In this document: in pieces, positions 19,848-28,568 of the stretch | Position numbering within the stretch: the stretch's first letter is position 1 | Layout: each line of letters begins with the position of its first letter | Assembly (NCBI RefSeq): GCF_963677685.1 | Contig: NZ_OY782186.1 | Span: 248,001-312,000 of the forward strand | From: an uncultured Bacteroides sp. | GTDB taxonomy: Bacteria > Bacteroidota > Bacteroidia > Bacteroidales > Bacteroidaceae | Direction of reading: 5' to 3' | DNA length: 64,000 bases | Position numbers and translations under genes: made by a program | Notes under the pieces: model-generated | Databases searched by the model: none | What the model saw: the letters and a program-made list of their open reading frames with translations, nothing else | Told to the model about the DNA's origin: nothing

Positions 19848-19939
19848 AATGTAGCGTTAATTATTGCTGCAAAAGTAATTTATAAAAATTACCTTTTTTT
19901 TACAATAAGCTTAACATCAAGTAACAAATACGCTACATT
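19848..19939. promoter_or_regulatory. TonB receptor promoter region bounded by an inverted repeat
   Basis: A reverse-strand -7 box TACTTTTG (19870-19877) serves the receptor gene. The region is bounded by a perfect 10-bp inverted repeat, AATGTAGCGT at 19848-19857 and ACGCTACATT at 19930-19939, the second overlapping the end of the methyltransferase gene. The spacing (72 bases between arms) would let the promoter be turned around if a recombinase used the repeats. It could equally be chance or a regulator site. Confidence 0.4.
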
Positions 19940-21129
19940 TCTGTTTCTAAATCACATTTCGTACAGTTTATAAGTACCTTCTTACCTGAATTCAAAGTTG
20001 TTGCAAAAAAATAAGTTTCTCCTCCATCAAGCAGATTTAGCCGCTTTCTTATTTCTGCAACAGAGGCTGGAAAATTGCGAACAGAGATATTGGCTTTTTT
20101 AATTTCGGTAAAACGTTTTCTAAATTCTTTTTTATTAAAAGAGCATAAGTCTGCTACACGAAACACTCTTCCTGGAAAATCTCTAACCAATATGTTAGAA
20201 GTGTATAAATGACTATTAGGATGTAATTTATTCACTTTATAAACAGAAGCCAGATATTTAAAAGCCCCAGCCTTCATTATAGAAGCATTAGGCTCATATA
20301 AATATTCTCCTAAGTCCTCTTCATAAACGCAGTTACTTTCTTGTTCCTGAGAGTGTTTAAAAGAAAAAATTTGCTTATTCTCATTTTGTAAATTCACACA
20401 TTGAATTAATGGGTCCTTAATTAACTCCTTCCCCACAAGAAGCAAAAGTTCTTTGCACTCATTATTTACAGAAACAATGTGTATTTCAGAGGTATGAGGC
20501 ATTGCATGCATAACCTTTGTAATATCTAACATGGGGGAAAGTTTTATTAGAATTCTTCTTGCCTTATTTAATAATAAATATTGAAGCTCACTTACATCAG
20601 GAGTACAATCTTCTATTGCAATGGTTTTTCCTCCATGCTCATTTCTACGGGCAGGATCTATAAAAATGCAATCCACAGCCTCCATTTCTTCCAAAAAAGA
20701 GATAGCATCAGCATGCTTTACCTGAATATGATCTAAGTGCAAAAGGTGATAATTATAAATAGCTAATTTACATAAAGATTCTTGTTGCTCCACATATATT
20801 ATTTTCTCAAAACGAGAAGAAAGAAAAGCGCAGTCAATACCAAATCCCCCAGTAAGGTCAACTAAAGATTTTCCTTCTACTAAACTAGCTTTATAACGAG
20901 CCGTAGCCTCCGATGAACATTGTTCTAGCGGCAAGTGATTTGGATAACGTAGCTCTTGTACCTTACTCCATGATGGTATCTTTAATGTCGCAATTTGCCT
21001 ACCCGCAATCTGCGTGATAGCAGTAGACATATCTACGCCCGGAAATTTAGTAGCTCTCAAAGCTAACTCCCGTACATCCTCATAGCGATGCGTATTTATA
21101 AAAGCTAACGTTTCTTGGCTAATTTCCAT
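19933..21129 (-). CDS. Class I SAM-dependent methyltransferase with THUMP-like C-terminus
   Basis: A 398-residue protein of a family found across Bacteroidetes. The Rossmann methyltransferase core spans residues about 80-230: VDLTGGFGIDCAFLSSRF (SAM-binding motif I), VEQQESLCKLAIYN (motif II), and DCIFIDPARR (the DPP/Y-like motif of RNA methyltransferases). The C-terminal 100 residues match the THUMP-like domain usually annotated in this family. An RNA substrate is likely but not shown. Downstream is the TonB receptor; the 91 bases upstream show nothing I can name. Confidence 0.8.
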   Translation of the reverse strand: MEISQETLAFINTHRYEDVRELALRATKFPGVDMSTAITQIAGRQIATLKIPSWSKVQELRYPNHLPLEQCSSEATARYKASLVEGKSLVDLTGGFGIDCAFLSSRFEKIIYVEQQESLCKLAIYNYHLLHLDHIQVKHADAISFLEEMEAVDCIFIDPARRNEHGGKTIAIEDCTPDVSELQYLLLNKARRILIKLSPMLDITKVMHAMPHTSEIHIVSVNNECKELLLLVGKELIKDPLIQCVNLQNENKQIFSFKHSQEQESNCVYEEDLGEYLYEPNASIMKAGAFKYLASVYKVNKLHPNSHLYTSNILVRDFPGRVFRVADLCSFNKKEFRKRFTEIKKANISVRNFPASVAEIRKRLNLLDGGETYFFATTLNSGKKVLINCTKCDLETEM

Positions 21130-21220
21130 AACTTCTATTTGATCTTTAGCATAATATTCAGGAGCAAAAAAGGCATTATCGGTTCCCCAAAAGAATGTTT
21201 AGTAGAGTAACAACAAAATA

Positions 21221-21652
21221 TCAGATCTCTTTATTAGACTGACTATTCACAAGAAAATCCAAATTAGGTGCATGATAAAGAGATGACTTCAATATTTTAC
21301 CATCTTCACGGCAAACAGGTTTACCGTCTTTCTCTAATTTGCTCATATTGCTTTCATGAACAGCATCAAAAACACGTTCAAATTCTTCTTGTAAACCGTG
21401 AGAAACAACTGTTCCCAAAAGAGTGTAGGCTATATCTGCTAACTCTTTTGCTACAGCTCGTAAACGAGCATCATCTGAATCGTTAGCTATCTCATACTCC
21501 TCTTTATACTCTTCCACTTCTTCACGCATTATTTTCAAACGAAGTTCATATACTTTTTGCGGAATCCGCAATGTAGGAAGAGTATTAACACATAGCCCAA
21601 AAGAACGATGAAATTCTTCTACTTGCTTTAATTGCTTTCTCATTAGATACAA
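21221..21652 (-). CDS. MazG-like nucleotide pyrophosphohydrolase
   Basis: A 143-residue all-alpha NTP pyrophosphohydrolase of the MazG/phosphoribosyl-ATP pyrophosphatase-like superfamily, probably cleaving non-canonical or excess NTPs. The Mg2+-binding pattern is visible: REEVEEYKEEYE (ExxE) and KELADIAYTLLGTV (the ExxD half). The C-terminal part (ESNMSKLEKDGKPVCREDGK) is typical of the phage/Bacteroidetes subgroup. MYLMRKQ offers ATGs at 21652 and 21643; the start is uncertain by nine bases. It begins just after the tRNA-Gln terminator. Confidence 0.82.
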   Translation of the reverse strand: MYLMRKQLKQVEEFHRSFGLCVNTLPTLRIPQKVYELRLKIMREEVEEYKEEYEIANDSDDARLRAVAKELADIAYTLLGTVVSHGLQEEFERVFDAVHESNMSKLEKDGKPVCREDGKILKSSLYHAPNLDFLVNSQSNKEI

Positions 21653-21660
21653 TTTATTAA

Positions 21661-21700
21661 AAATAAAAAACCCTCAAAAACTTAATGTTTTCAAGGGTTT
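21661..21700 (-). terminator. Terminator after tRNA-Gln
   Basis: Reverse strand: AAACCCTTGAAAAC (21687-21700) pairs with GTTTTTGAGGGTTT (21668-21681), with a two-base mismatch in the middle and a five-base loop. A T-run follows. It sits 15 bases after the tRNA 3' end and directly before the MazG-like gene. Confidence 0.7.
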
Positions 21701-21714
21701 CATACTATTTTAAG

Positions 21715-21785
21715 TTGTCCTACGAAGATTCGAACTTCGACAAACAGAACCAAAAACTGTTGTGCTACCATTACACCATAGGACA
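21715..21785 (-). tRNA. tRNA-Gln (anticodon TTG)
   Basis: The 71-nt reverse-strand cloverleaf starts TGTCCTA and ends TAGGACA plus discriminator A. The D-arm contains GGTGTAATGGTAGC, the anticodon loop is TTTTGGT with anticodon TTG, and the T-arm is CGAAG-TTCGAAT-CTTCG. There is one T-T mismatch at the top of the anticodon stem. The CCA end is not encoded. It has its own promoter and terminator. Confidence 0.95.
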
Positions 21786-21815
21786 AGCTCAGACGCTTTC
21801 TCTTAAAAAGCGATG

Positions 21816-21847
21816 CAAAGATAGTAATATAGCCCTAAACATCCAAA
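21816..21847 (-). promoter_or_regulatory. Promoter of tRNA-Gln
   Basis: Reverse strand: -33 TTTG (21844-21847), 20-base spacer, -7 TATCTTTG (21816-21823). Full Bacteroides consensus. A short leader containing a CGCTTTTTAAGAGAAAGCG stem-loop separates it from the tRNA and may be a processing signal. Confidence 0.75.
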
Positions 21848-21863
21848 TATTAAAGCCTATTTT

Positions 21864-23156
21864 TTATTTTGCAATGATCAGATAATAGTTTTTCTTCCCT
21901 CGTTGAACCAACAAATATTTATTATCAAGTAAATCAGAAGAAGTTATAAGCTGATCAAAAGTAGCTAGTTTTTCTTTATTTAAAGAAACGCCTCCACCTT
22001 GCACCAATTTTCTCATCTCACCTTTTGAAGCAAAAATAGCAGCATCATCAACAAATAAATCAACAGCTTTATCCCCTGTCAACAGTTTCTCTCTAGAAAT
22101 TTCAAACTGAGGTACTCCTTCAAATACTGCTAATAGAGTTTCTTCATTTAATTTTTTCAAAGCTGAAGAAGTAGAATTTCCAAAAAGAATTTCTGATGCT
22201 TCTAAAGCTGTATTATACTCATCTTCAGAGTGTACCATAATGGTAACCTCTTTAGCTAAACGCTTCTGAAGAACTCTTAAATGAGGAGCTTTAGTATGTT
22301 CTTCTATAAGAGAATCTATCTCTTCCTGACTTAAAGATGTGAATATTTTAATATAACGAGCAGCATCATCATCACTCACATTTAACCAAAACTGGAAAAA
22401 CTTATAAGGCGAAGTATATTTAGGGTCCAACCATACATTACCCGATTCAGTTTTACCGAATTTACCTCCATCCGCTTTAGTAATAAGAGGACAGGTCAAG
22501 GCAAAAGCTTCTCCACCATTTGTACGGCGAATAAGTTCTGTCCCTGTAGTAATATTACCCCATTGATCAGAGCCTCCCATTTGTAGTTTACAACCTTTAG
22601 CTTCATATAAATGAAGAAAATCATATCCTTGTAATAATTGATAAGTGAACTCTGTAAACGACAAACCATCACGAGATTCACCATTCAAGCGCTTCTTAAC
22701 AGAATCTTTCGCCATCATGTAATTCACCGTAATATGCTTACCAACCTCACGAACAAAATCAAGAAAAGAAAAATTCTTCATCCAATCATAGTTGTTCACT
22801 AGTTCAGCCTTATTAGGTATATCAGAATCAAAATCCAAGAACTTAGCTAGCTGCTTTTTTATGCATTCTTGATTATGTCGCAAAACCTCTTCGTTCAATA
22901 GGTTCCTCTCAGCAGATTTGCCCGAGGGATCACCAATCATACCAGTCGCTCCACCAATAAGTGCCAACGGTTTATGACCAAAACGCTGAAGATGCTTCAA
23001 CATCATTACACCACACAAATGGCCAATATGTAAAGAATCAGCTGTAGGATCAATACCTAAATAAGCACTAACGTGTTCTTTTGTTAACAATTCTTCTGTT
23101 CCTGGCATCATATCATGCACCATTCCTCTCCACCTCAATTCCTCTACAAAATTCAT
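21864..23156 (-). CDS. tyrS: Tyrosyl-tRNA synthetase
   Basis: Charges tRNA-Tyr. It is a class I synthetase with HIGH-type motif [15 protein letters not shown], the tyrosine-site region ([32 protein letters not shown]), KMSKS-type KFGKTESG, and a C-terminal S4 RNA-binding domain ([20 protein letters not shown]). The frame opens at 23255, but the -7 box at 23253-23260 would fall there; the family start [15 protein letters not shown] is at 23156, giving 430 residues. The leader of about 90 nt shows no T-box, which Bacteroidetes lack anyway. Confidence 0.93.
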   Translation of the reverse strand: MNFVEELRWRGMVHDMMPGTEELLTKEHVSAYLGIDPTADSLHIGHLCGVMMLKHLQRFGHKPLALIGGATGMIGDPSGKSAERNLLNEEVLRHNQECIKKQLAKFLDFDSDIPNKAELVNNYDWMKNFSFLDFVREVGKHITVNYMMAKDSVKKRLNGESRDGLSFTEFTYQLLQGYDFLHLYEAKGCKLQMGGSDQWGNITTGTELIRRTNGGEAFALTCPLITKADGGKFGKTESGNVWLDPKYTSPYKFFQFWLNVSDDDAARYIKIFTSLSQEEIDSLIEEHTKAPHLRVLQKRLAKEVTIMVHSEDEYNTALEASEILFGNSTSSALKKLNEETLLAVFEGVPQFEISREKLLTGDKAVDLFVDDAAIFASKGEMRKLVQGGGVSLNKEKLATFDQLITSSDLLDNKYLLVQRGKKNYYLIIAK

Positions 23157-23252
23157 ATTGGACTTTACTTGATTTACAATTTTCATTGGATGAAATATCT
23201 TTTTATTAATAATAATATGCTCTATTAATGAAAATTTCATTAAATTTATAGA

Positions 23253-23284
23253 CAAAAGTACGACTCTTTATTTGAACAAGCAAC
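23253..23284 (-). promoter_or_regulatory. Promoter of tyrS
   Basis: Reverse strand: GTTG (23281-23284, one mismatch to TTTG), 20-base spacer, -7 TACTTTTG (23253-23260). It supports the downstream start codon chosen for tyrS. Confidence 0.55.
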
Positions 23285-23327
23285 TCTTACTATCTAAAAG
23301 GTTATACAAAAGAAATAAAAGAACAAC

Positions 23328-23966
23328 TTAAATACACCCAAATATATTTTTGATATTTGCTTGAACTTGATTCATCAATGTATCCAAAGGTACACCTAAC
23401 GATTCTGCCACACGACTATAAAGAAAAGAAATATCAATAGCACTTTCATCTGTTTCCAAAAAAACATGATCGAGAGGAATAGCGCGAAGTGATTCTTCCA
23501 AGTAATTTTCTCCAAAAGACAAATAGAAACCGTGCTTAACATACTCTAAAGCTAATTCCTTTTTCCCTCTAAACCCATGAATAATCCAAGGATTTAGAGG
23601 CTTCATTTCTTTTTTAAGCGCAATCAGCTCATTCGCAGAACGAACACAATGAATAATTAGTGGTTTTTGCAAACTATCAGCCAACTGTATCTGTTTTTTT
23701 AAGATATCTAATTGCAAAGATAAAGAAGGAGCAATACTCTTATCCAAACCCGCTTCTCCAATAGCTATAACGCGAGAATCATGAGCAAGAGTGAGTAAAG
23801 AATCCCATTTTTGAAGGTAATTATTATCCAGCAAATCCCATGGATGAATACCTATAGAACAATAGGTAACGTGAGAAGGCAATTCATTCCTAGTGAGCGT
23901 ACAATTTAGAATAACTTTCTCAGGTGATGGAAATAAATAATGGGTATGTATATCTAGCAACTCCAT
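23328..23966 (-). CDS. TatD family metal-dependent hydrolase
   Basis: A short TatD-type amidohydrolase-fold enzyme (212 residues from the ATG at 23966; the frame is open from a TTG at 23975). Visible metal-site motifs are LDIHTHYLF (HxH), AIGEAGLDKS, PLIIHCVRS, WIIHGFRG and FLETDESAID (final Asp). TatD members are Mg2+-dependent DNases or 3' exonucleases, and the exact activity here is not shown. Bacteroidetes versions are shorter than E. coli TatD (about 260). It is tightly packed behind yidD and rnpA. Confidence 0.85.
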   Translation of the reverse strand: MELLDIHTHYLFPSPEKVILNCTLTRNELPSHVTYCSIGIHPWDLLDNNYLQKWDSLLTLAHDSRVIAIGEAGLDKSIAPSLSLQLDILKKQIQLADSLQKPLIIHCVRSANELIALKKEMKPLNPWIIHGFRGKKELALEYVKHGFYLSFGENYLEESLRAIPLDHVFLETDESAIDISFLYSRVAESLGVPLDTLMNQVQANIKNIFGCI

Positions 23967-23971
23967 AAAAA

Positions 23972-24193
23972 TCAAGGTACAGGATCATAGCCAGAGCCGC
24001 CCCAAGGATGGCAACGTAAAATTCTTCTAAAGGCTAAATATGAACCATAAAAAGGGCCATATTTTTTTATTGCTTCAATGGCATACTGAGAACAAGTCGG
24101 AGTAAATCTACATGATGGAGAGGTCATTGGGGATATACACAAACGATAGAAATAAATAGGGAGCAACAATATATAAGAAAGTAATCGTTTCAC
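23972..24193 (-). CDS. yidD: Membrane protein insertion efficiency factor YidD
   Basis: A 73-residue protein with the strongly conserved pattern [20 protein letters not shown], followed by [10 protein letters not shown] and [14 protein letters not shown]. YidD assists insertion of inner membrane proteins by YidC/OxaA. It overlaps the end of rnpA by four bases (ATGA), the classic rnpA-yidD arrangement. Confidence 0.95.
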   Translation of the reverse strand: MKRLLSYILLLPIYFYRLCISPMTSPSCRFTPTCSQYAIEAIKKYGPFYGSYLAFRRILRCHPWGGSGYDPVP

Positions 24194-24585
24194 ACTGTTT
24201 TATCATTTATACGAACTAATAATAATTTCAACTTATTCTCTATCTCAGTAGATGAGAGTAAATCATCCGATAAATAAATAACAGCTATCGATAAATTTAG
24301 TTTTTTTTCTTCAAGCAATTTTAAAAGAGTATGCTTATTTTTACGAAAAGCTTCTCGGATTTGCCTTTTCACTCTATTACGATCAACAGCTCTTTTAAAA
24401 CGTTTTTTAGGAACACTAATTAAAAGGGACAAACAAGGAGGTGCTTCTTGTTCACCTTTATTCATTTCCATAAATACGACACGCAAGGGATAGGAAGAAA
24501 AAGACTTCGCTCCTCCAGAAAACAATTTCTCAATTGCAATTTTACTATTCAGCCGCTCCGGTTTAGACAACGTATTTATGCCCAT
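24190..24585 (-). CDS. rnpA: Ribonuclease P protein component
   Basis: The 131-residue protein subunit that helps RNase P RNA remove 5' leaders of tRNA precursors. The N-terminus [20 protein letters not shown] and the RNR motif [19 protein letters not shown] are diagnostic. yidD follows by overlap. rpmH, often upstream in other phyla, is absent; hemD lies 91 bases upstream instead, and that gap shows no feature I recognise. Confidence 0.93.
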   Translation of the reverse strand: MGINTLSKPERLNSKIAIEKLFSGGAKSFSSYPLRVVFMEMNKGEQEAPPCLSLLISVPKKRFKRAVDRNRVKRQIREAFRKNKHTLLKLLEEKKLNLSIAVIYLSDDLLSSTEIENKLKLLLVRINDKTV

Positions 24586-24676
24586 ACATCAATATGGACG
24601 ACAAATAACAGTGAAAGCTAAAAGCCTCCAATGCCTTAAAATGCCGACCTCTATCTATATTTATTATTTCGTATAA

Positions 24677-25426
24677 TTACTTCTTATTTGCTTCTCTGAT
24701 ATAAAGTTCCAAAGCAGCAGTCATTGATGGAGCTTTTACATTTGGAGCTTCCAAATCAAGGCGTAATCCTGCATCACGAACAGCCTGAGCAGTAGTAGAG
24801 CCAAAAGTTCCGATCTTAATTTCCCTCTGGTCAAAATTAGGAAAATTCTTTTTCAATGAAGAGACACCTGATGGACTAAAAAACAACAACATATCATAGT
24901 CAAATTCCTCACCATCAAGGAAATCATTACTAACCGTACGATACATCACCGCTTCTGTATGGTTTATCTTACTCTTATCCAACAAATTCTTTATTTCATC
25001 AGTATGCACATCAGACATAGGAACAAAATATTTTTCAGAATTATGCTTCACAATAGAAAGTAGCAAATCTTCAAATTTTCCCGTCGCTCCAAAAAAGATC
25101 TTTCTTTTACGATACTGTACATATTTTTGTATATACAAAGCCACAGCCTCCGTAACACAAAAATACTTCATTGTATCAGGTATAACAATACGCATTTCTG
25201 CGCACAAACTAAAAAAATGGTCTATTGCATGGCGAGACGTAAAGATTACGGCAGTATGTTCCAAAATAGACACTTTTTGCTGTCTGAACTCTTTTGCAGA
25301 AAGGCTCTCTATTTTAATGAAGGGGCGGAAGTCTATCTTTACCCCATACTTTTCTGCAATATCGTAGTAAGGAGACTTCTCTGAAGCAGGTTTAGGCTGC
25401 GACACAAGTACTTTCTTAATTTTCAA
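24677..25426 (-). CDS. hemD: Uroporphyrinogen-III synthase
   Basis: A 249-residue HemD-fold protein, closing and isomerising hydroxymethylbilane to uroporphyrinogen III in the tetrapyrrole pathway. Family features include the early VSQPKPASEKSPYYDIAEKY, FTSRHAIDHFF near residue 80, GATGKFEDLL, and the late LLFFSPSGVSSLKKNFP and GTFGSTTAQAVRDAGL. HemD sequences diverge strongly, but these segments in order are convincing. It follows the DUF4271 gene by four bases. Confidence 0.88.
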   Translation of the reverse strand: MKIKKVLVSQPKPASEKSPYYDIAEKYGVKIDFRPFIKIESLSAKEFRQQKVSILEHTAVIFTSRHAIDHFFSLCAEMRIVIPDTMKYFCVTEAVALYIQKYVQYRKRKIFFGATGKFEDLLLSIVKHNSEKYFVPMSDVHTDEIKNLLDKSKINHTEAVMYRTVSNDFLDGEEFDYDMLLFFSPSGVSSLKKNFPNFDQREIKIGTFGSTTAQAVRDAGLRLDLEAPNVKAPSMTAALELYIREANKK

Positions 25427-25430
25427 CGTC

Positions 25431-26306
25431 CTAAAATTTTATTAGCAATAAGTTATTAATTTGAACTAATACCCGATACATAACAATGCAGGGCAGAATT
25501 TCAAGCGCACAAAAGTACAAAATTAAAAGGAAAAGTCCATAAACATTATTAAAAAAAAGCTTTATCCATTTATACAATATCAAAATTTTAGTGGAAATTA
25601 TCAATAAGAAACTTATTGATACAAAATAAAGCAAGCTCAAATCAAAATAAACAAGAAAAAGAGTGAAAAAGAATAAGATAAAGCCAATATAATAGATAAT
25701 AGTAGCATACGATGTCATCCACAATTCTGTTTGATATTTATCAAAGAAAGCCCATCCCACAATATTATAAAGCAACCATTTCATTAATAAATATAAAAAA
25801 CAAATTCCGACATAAAAAGCAACCAAAACATAGGAAGGAATATAAAGAATTAATGTTGGTTGTCGAGATACAAAAAAATCAAAAAGGCAAAGAGCAGAGA
25901 GAACACAGGTTTGCAAAATCAATAGCAATAAATGCCTTATATCTGCCGCCGTAGATACAGCAAAAATACTACTTCTATCACGATGAAGAACAAAATCTTT
26001 AACTTGCTGGACAAGATACTTTTTACTACTTGCCAAGACATAAGCAGAGATTAAGAAGCACCCCATAAGAATAGCAGAAACAACATCATCTCCTTTAAGG
26101 GTATATGGAACTTGAACGCCTTCAAAGCCAGAAACATGCTCTTTTAATGAATAAGCAGGAGCAACAGCTATAGAATCAGAGCTGTTTTCATAAAAAAGAG
26201 GTAAAGTATCTGCTTGCATAAGCGAATCATTATTTTGTTCAATATTAGTATGCAAAATGAATTCAGGCAAAATGGCATCTGTACTTAAACAGCGTATTGG
26301 TGTCAT
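25431..26306 (-). CDS. DUF4271 membrane protein
   Basis: A 291-residue integral membrane protein. After a soluble N-terminal part of about 75 residues come six or so hydrophobic spans (such as AILMGCFLISAYVLAS and the leucine/phenylalanine-rich C-terminal half). Placement directly upstream of hemD, and the loop segment SSKKYLVQQVKDFVLHRDR, fit the DUF4271 family of Bacteroidetes. The function is unknown. It overlaps the LOG gene by four bases. Confidence 0.78.
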   Translation of the reverse strand: MTPIRCLSTDAILPEFILHTNIEQNNDSLMQADTLPLFYENSSDSIAVAPAYSLKEHVSGFEGVQVPYTLKGDDVVSAILMGCFLISAYVLASSKKYLVQQVKDFVLHRDRSSIFAVSTAADIRHLLLLILQTCVLSALCLFDFFVSRQPTLILYIPSYVLVAFYVGICFLYLLMKWLLYNIVGWAFFDKYQTELWMTSYATIIYYIGFILFFFTLFLVYFDLSLLYFVSISFLLIISTKILILYKWIKLFFNNVYGLFLLILYFCALEILPCIVMYRVLVQINNLLLIKF

Positions 26307-26896
26307 ATTTCCGCAAATTTACGAACAGAAACGTCCCATAAAGGAAGCTCAAAAACTGTTTTTAAAGCTTCTTCTGGAGTAGTAGCTATATTCCAGATTT
26401 CAGCATGCTGAGGACGCATAAACTTCTCATCGATTGCTCTATCAAGCATTTCTAGAAGAGGGTCATAAAATCCATTCACATTTAAAATTACAATTGGCTT
26501 CAAATACAACCCTAATTGCTTCCAAGTAATAATTTCAAGCAGTTCTTCAAGCGTACCACAGCCTCCAGGCAAAGCAATAACGCCATCACTAAGAGTAGCC
26601 ATTGTTTGTTTCCTTTCATGCATATTTTTCACTCTGATTAATTCCGTAAGCCCTGTATGATGCCATCCTTGGTCTATCATAAATTCAGGAATTACCCCTG
26701 TCACTTCACCACCCTTAGACAAAACAGCATCAGCGACAGTAGACATTAAGCCTAAGCTTCCTGCCCCATTAATTAGACGAACTTTTTTTTCAGCTAACAA
26801 ATGCCCTAAACACTCAGCAGCTTGAAAATAGACAGAATCAATTTTTGTGCTAGAAGCACTATATACACATATAGAATTTATTTTATTCATGATCAT
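26303..26896 (-). CDS. LOG family protein (TIGR00730 type)
   Basis: A 197-residue Rossmann-like protein related to cytokinin riboside 5'-monophosphate phosphoribohydrolases, releasing bases from nucleoside monophosphates. Signature motifs: GAGSLGLMSTVADAVLSKGG and PGGCGTLEELLEIITW. Two ATGs are possible (26896 and 26890). A -7-like box TAACTTTG lies at 26901-26908, too close for a normal leader. Another TACTTTTG box (26983-26990) lies in the loop of the metK terminator. Confidence 0.87.
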   Translation of the reverse strand: MIMNKINSICVYSASSTKIDSVYFQAAECLGHLLAEKKVRLINGAGSLGLMSTVADAVLSKGGEVTGVIPEFMIDQGWHHTGLTELIRVKNMHERKQTMATLSDGVIALPGGCGTLEELLEIITWKQLGLYLKPIVILNVNGFYDPLLEMLDRAIDEKFMRPQHAEIWNIATTPEEALKTVFELPLWDVSVRKFAEI

Positions 26897-26961
26897 TATA
26901 CAAAGTTATATTTTTACTTTGCAAAAATACAGAAAGTTTAAAGATTTACATGAAAAATAGC

Positions 26962-27009
26962 GGAAGGTCATTCACATCGATACAAAAGTAACAGATAGAA
27001 TGACCTTCC
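26962..27009 (-). terminator. Terminator of metK
   Basis: A perfect 12-bp inverted repeat: GGAAGGTCATTC (26962-26973) and GAATGACCTTCC (26998-27009), with a 24-base loop. On the reverse strand it is followed by GCTATTTTTC. The loop contains a reverse-strand TACTTTTG (26983-26990) that may serve as the -7 box for the LOG-DUF4271-hemD run. Confidence 0.7.
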
Positions 27010-27040
27010 TATAAAATAAATAGCTGTAAAGCTACGCTGA

Positions 27041-28333
27041 TTACAAACCAAATGCGACTTTTACCTTATCCACGTAATCTAATTTTTCCCACGTGAATAA
27101 CTCAACCTCCATTGTTTTATCAGACAAGTAACGAGAATGGAAATATTTAGTCACCGTCTTCGGCTCACGCCCCATATGCCCATATGCAGCCGTCTCACTA
27201 TAAATCGGAAAACGTAATTTTAAACGATCTTCAATAGCTTTCGGACGAAGATCAAACAATTGCTCTATCGTTTTAGCTATTTCCCCATCACTCAAAGCAA
27301 CTTTACTACGTCCAAAAGTATCAACATAGATATTAATAGGCTTCGCAACACCTATAGCATATGATATTTGCACTAACATTTCATCTGCAACTCCAGCAGC
27401 CACTAGATTTTTCGCAATATGCCGAGCTGCATAAGCAGCACTACGGTCCACCTTACTCGGATCCTTTCCAGAAAAAGCACCACCACCATGAGCCCCCTTA
27501 CCACCATAAGTATCTACAATAATTTTTCGCCCAGTCAAGCCGGTATCCCCATGAGGTCCTCCTATCACAAATTTACCAGTAGGGTTAACATGGTATGTAA
27601 TTTCGTTATTAAACAATGATAGAATGTTTACATTACCTATCTGAGCAATAACTCTTGGCATTAATATATTAATAACATCTTTGCGTATAATCGCCAGCAT
27701 TTCTTCATCACTCTTCAATTGAGCCTCTAAAGAAGAATCAACAGGTTGAATGAAATCATCATGCTGCGTAGAAACAACGATGGTATCAATACGAATAGGA
27801 GCACCATTATCGTCATATTCTATAGTAACTTGACTTTTAGCATCAGGTCGCAAATAGGTCATATCTTTACCTTCACGACGAATTTCAGCAAGAACTAAAA
27901 GAATCCTATGTGCCAAATCAAGAGACAATGGCATATAATTTTCAGTCTCATTTGTGGCATAACCAAACATCATACCCTGATCGCCGGCCCCCTGATTCAT
28001 AGGATCAGCACGTTCAACGCCGCGATTAATATCAGCACTCTGCTCATGAATTGCAGAAAAGACTCCACACGAGTTTCCTTCGAACATATATTCGCCTTTA
28101 GTATAACCAATACGCTTTATAACGTTTCGGGCAACTTCTTGCAAATCTACATACGCTTCAGATTTCACTTCTCCTGCAAGTACTACCTGCCCAGTAGTAA
28201 CCAAGGTTTCGCAAGCTACTTTAGAGTTTGGATCATAAGCCAACAACTCATCAAGTACAGCGTCCGATATTTGATCGGCCACTTTGTCGGGGTGTCCTTC
28301 AGACACCGATTCGGATGTGAATAAATATCCCAT
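27041..28333 (-). CDS. metK: S-adenosylmethionine synthetase
   Basis: Makes SAM from methionine and ATP. The 430-residue protein has [16 protein letters not shown] near the N-terminus, [16 protein letters not shown] (the adenosine/ATP signature), and [20 protein letters not shown] (the P-loop-like signature). It is slightly longer than E. coli MetK (384) because of insertions typical of Bacteroidetes. The leader carries a SAM-II type riboswitch, so expression should fall when SAM is plentiful. Confidence 0.96.
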   Translation of the reverse strand: MGYLFTSESVSEGHPDKVADQISDAVLDELLAYDPNSKVACETLVTTGQVVLAGEVKSEAYVDLQEVARNVIKRIGYTKGEYMFEGNSCGVFSAIHEQSADINRGVERADPMNQGAGDQGMMFGYATNETENYMPLSLDLAHRILLVLAEIRREGKDMTYLRPDAKSQVTIEYDDNGAPIRIDTIVVSTQHDDFIQPVDSSLEAQLKSDEEMLAIIRKDVINILMPRVIAQIGNVNILSLFNNEITYHVNPTGKFVIGGPHGDTGLTGRKIIVDTYGGKGAHGGGAFSGKDPSKVDRSAAYAARHIAKNLVAAGVADEMLVQISYAIGVAKPINIYVDTFGRSKVALSDGEIAKTIEQLFDLRPKAIEDRLKLRFPIYSETAAYGHMGREPKTVTKYFHSRYLSDKTMEVELFTWEKLDYVDKVKVAFGL

Positions 28334-28410
28334 AATTAAATTGAATTATGATTTGTAAATTTAGAATGTAGTAGAAAAAGAGTAGATATGCAAAGCAGAT
28401 GAGAATGTTA

Positions 28411-28458
28411 TTTTAGCATTTTTTTCTGTGGTTGCAAGCTACCCAAATCTCTCCACAT
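28411..28458 (-). promoter_or_regulatory. SAM-II riboswitch upstream of metK
   Basis: Reverse-strand leader RNA, starting within about 15 bases of the predicted transcript start. It shows the SAM-II core: ATGTGG, then GATTTGGGTAGCTTGCAACC and CAC, an A-rich linker, and GCTAAAA (28411-28417). GTGG pairs with CCAC to form P1, and TAGC in the loop can pair with GCTA to form the pseudoknot that binds SAM. Class II riboswitches are known in Alphaproteobacteria and Bacteroidetes before methionine/SAM genes. About 77 nt separate it from the metK start. Confidence 0.85.
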
Positions 28459-28471
28459 ATCATTTCAGGTA

Positions 28472-28479
28472 CAAAGATA
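28472..28479 (-). promoter_or_regulatory. -7 box of metK
   Basis: TATCTTTG on the reverse strand, about 13 bases before the riboswitch P1 stem. No TTTG is found at 20 bases upstream. The bases between here and the folK stop (28480-28568) show nothing else. Confidence 0.55.
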
Positions 28480-28568
28480 CTAATTCTTTGAAAAAGTAGC
28501 CACCCTTTTCACTTATAAATATTCTAAAAAAAAAGAGAAATAATTTTAGAAATAAAAGTTCTGTCTTT

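Noticed and set aside
23157..23252. T-box or other aminoacyl-tRNA sensing leader before tyrS
   Set aside because: No T-box sequence or specifier hairpin is seen and the class is not typical of Bacteroidetes.
23157..23255. 33 extra residues on tyrosyl-tRNA synthetase
   Set aside because: The extra part overlaps the promoter and is absent from the family start pattern.
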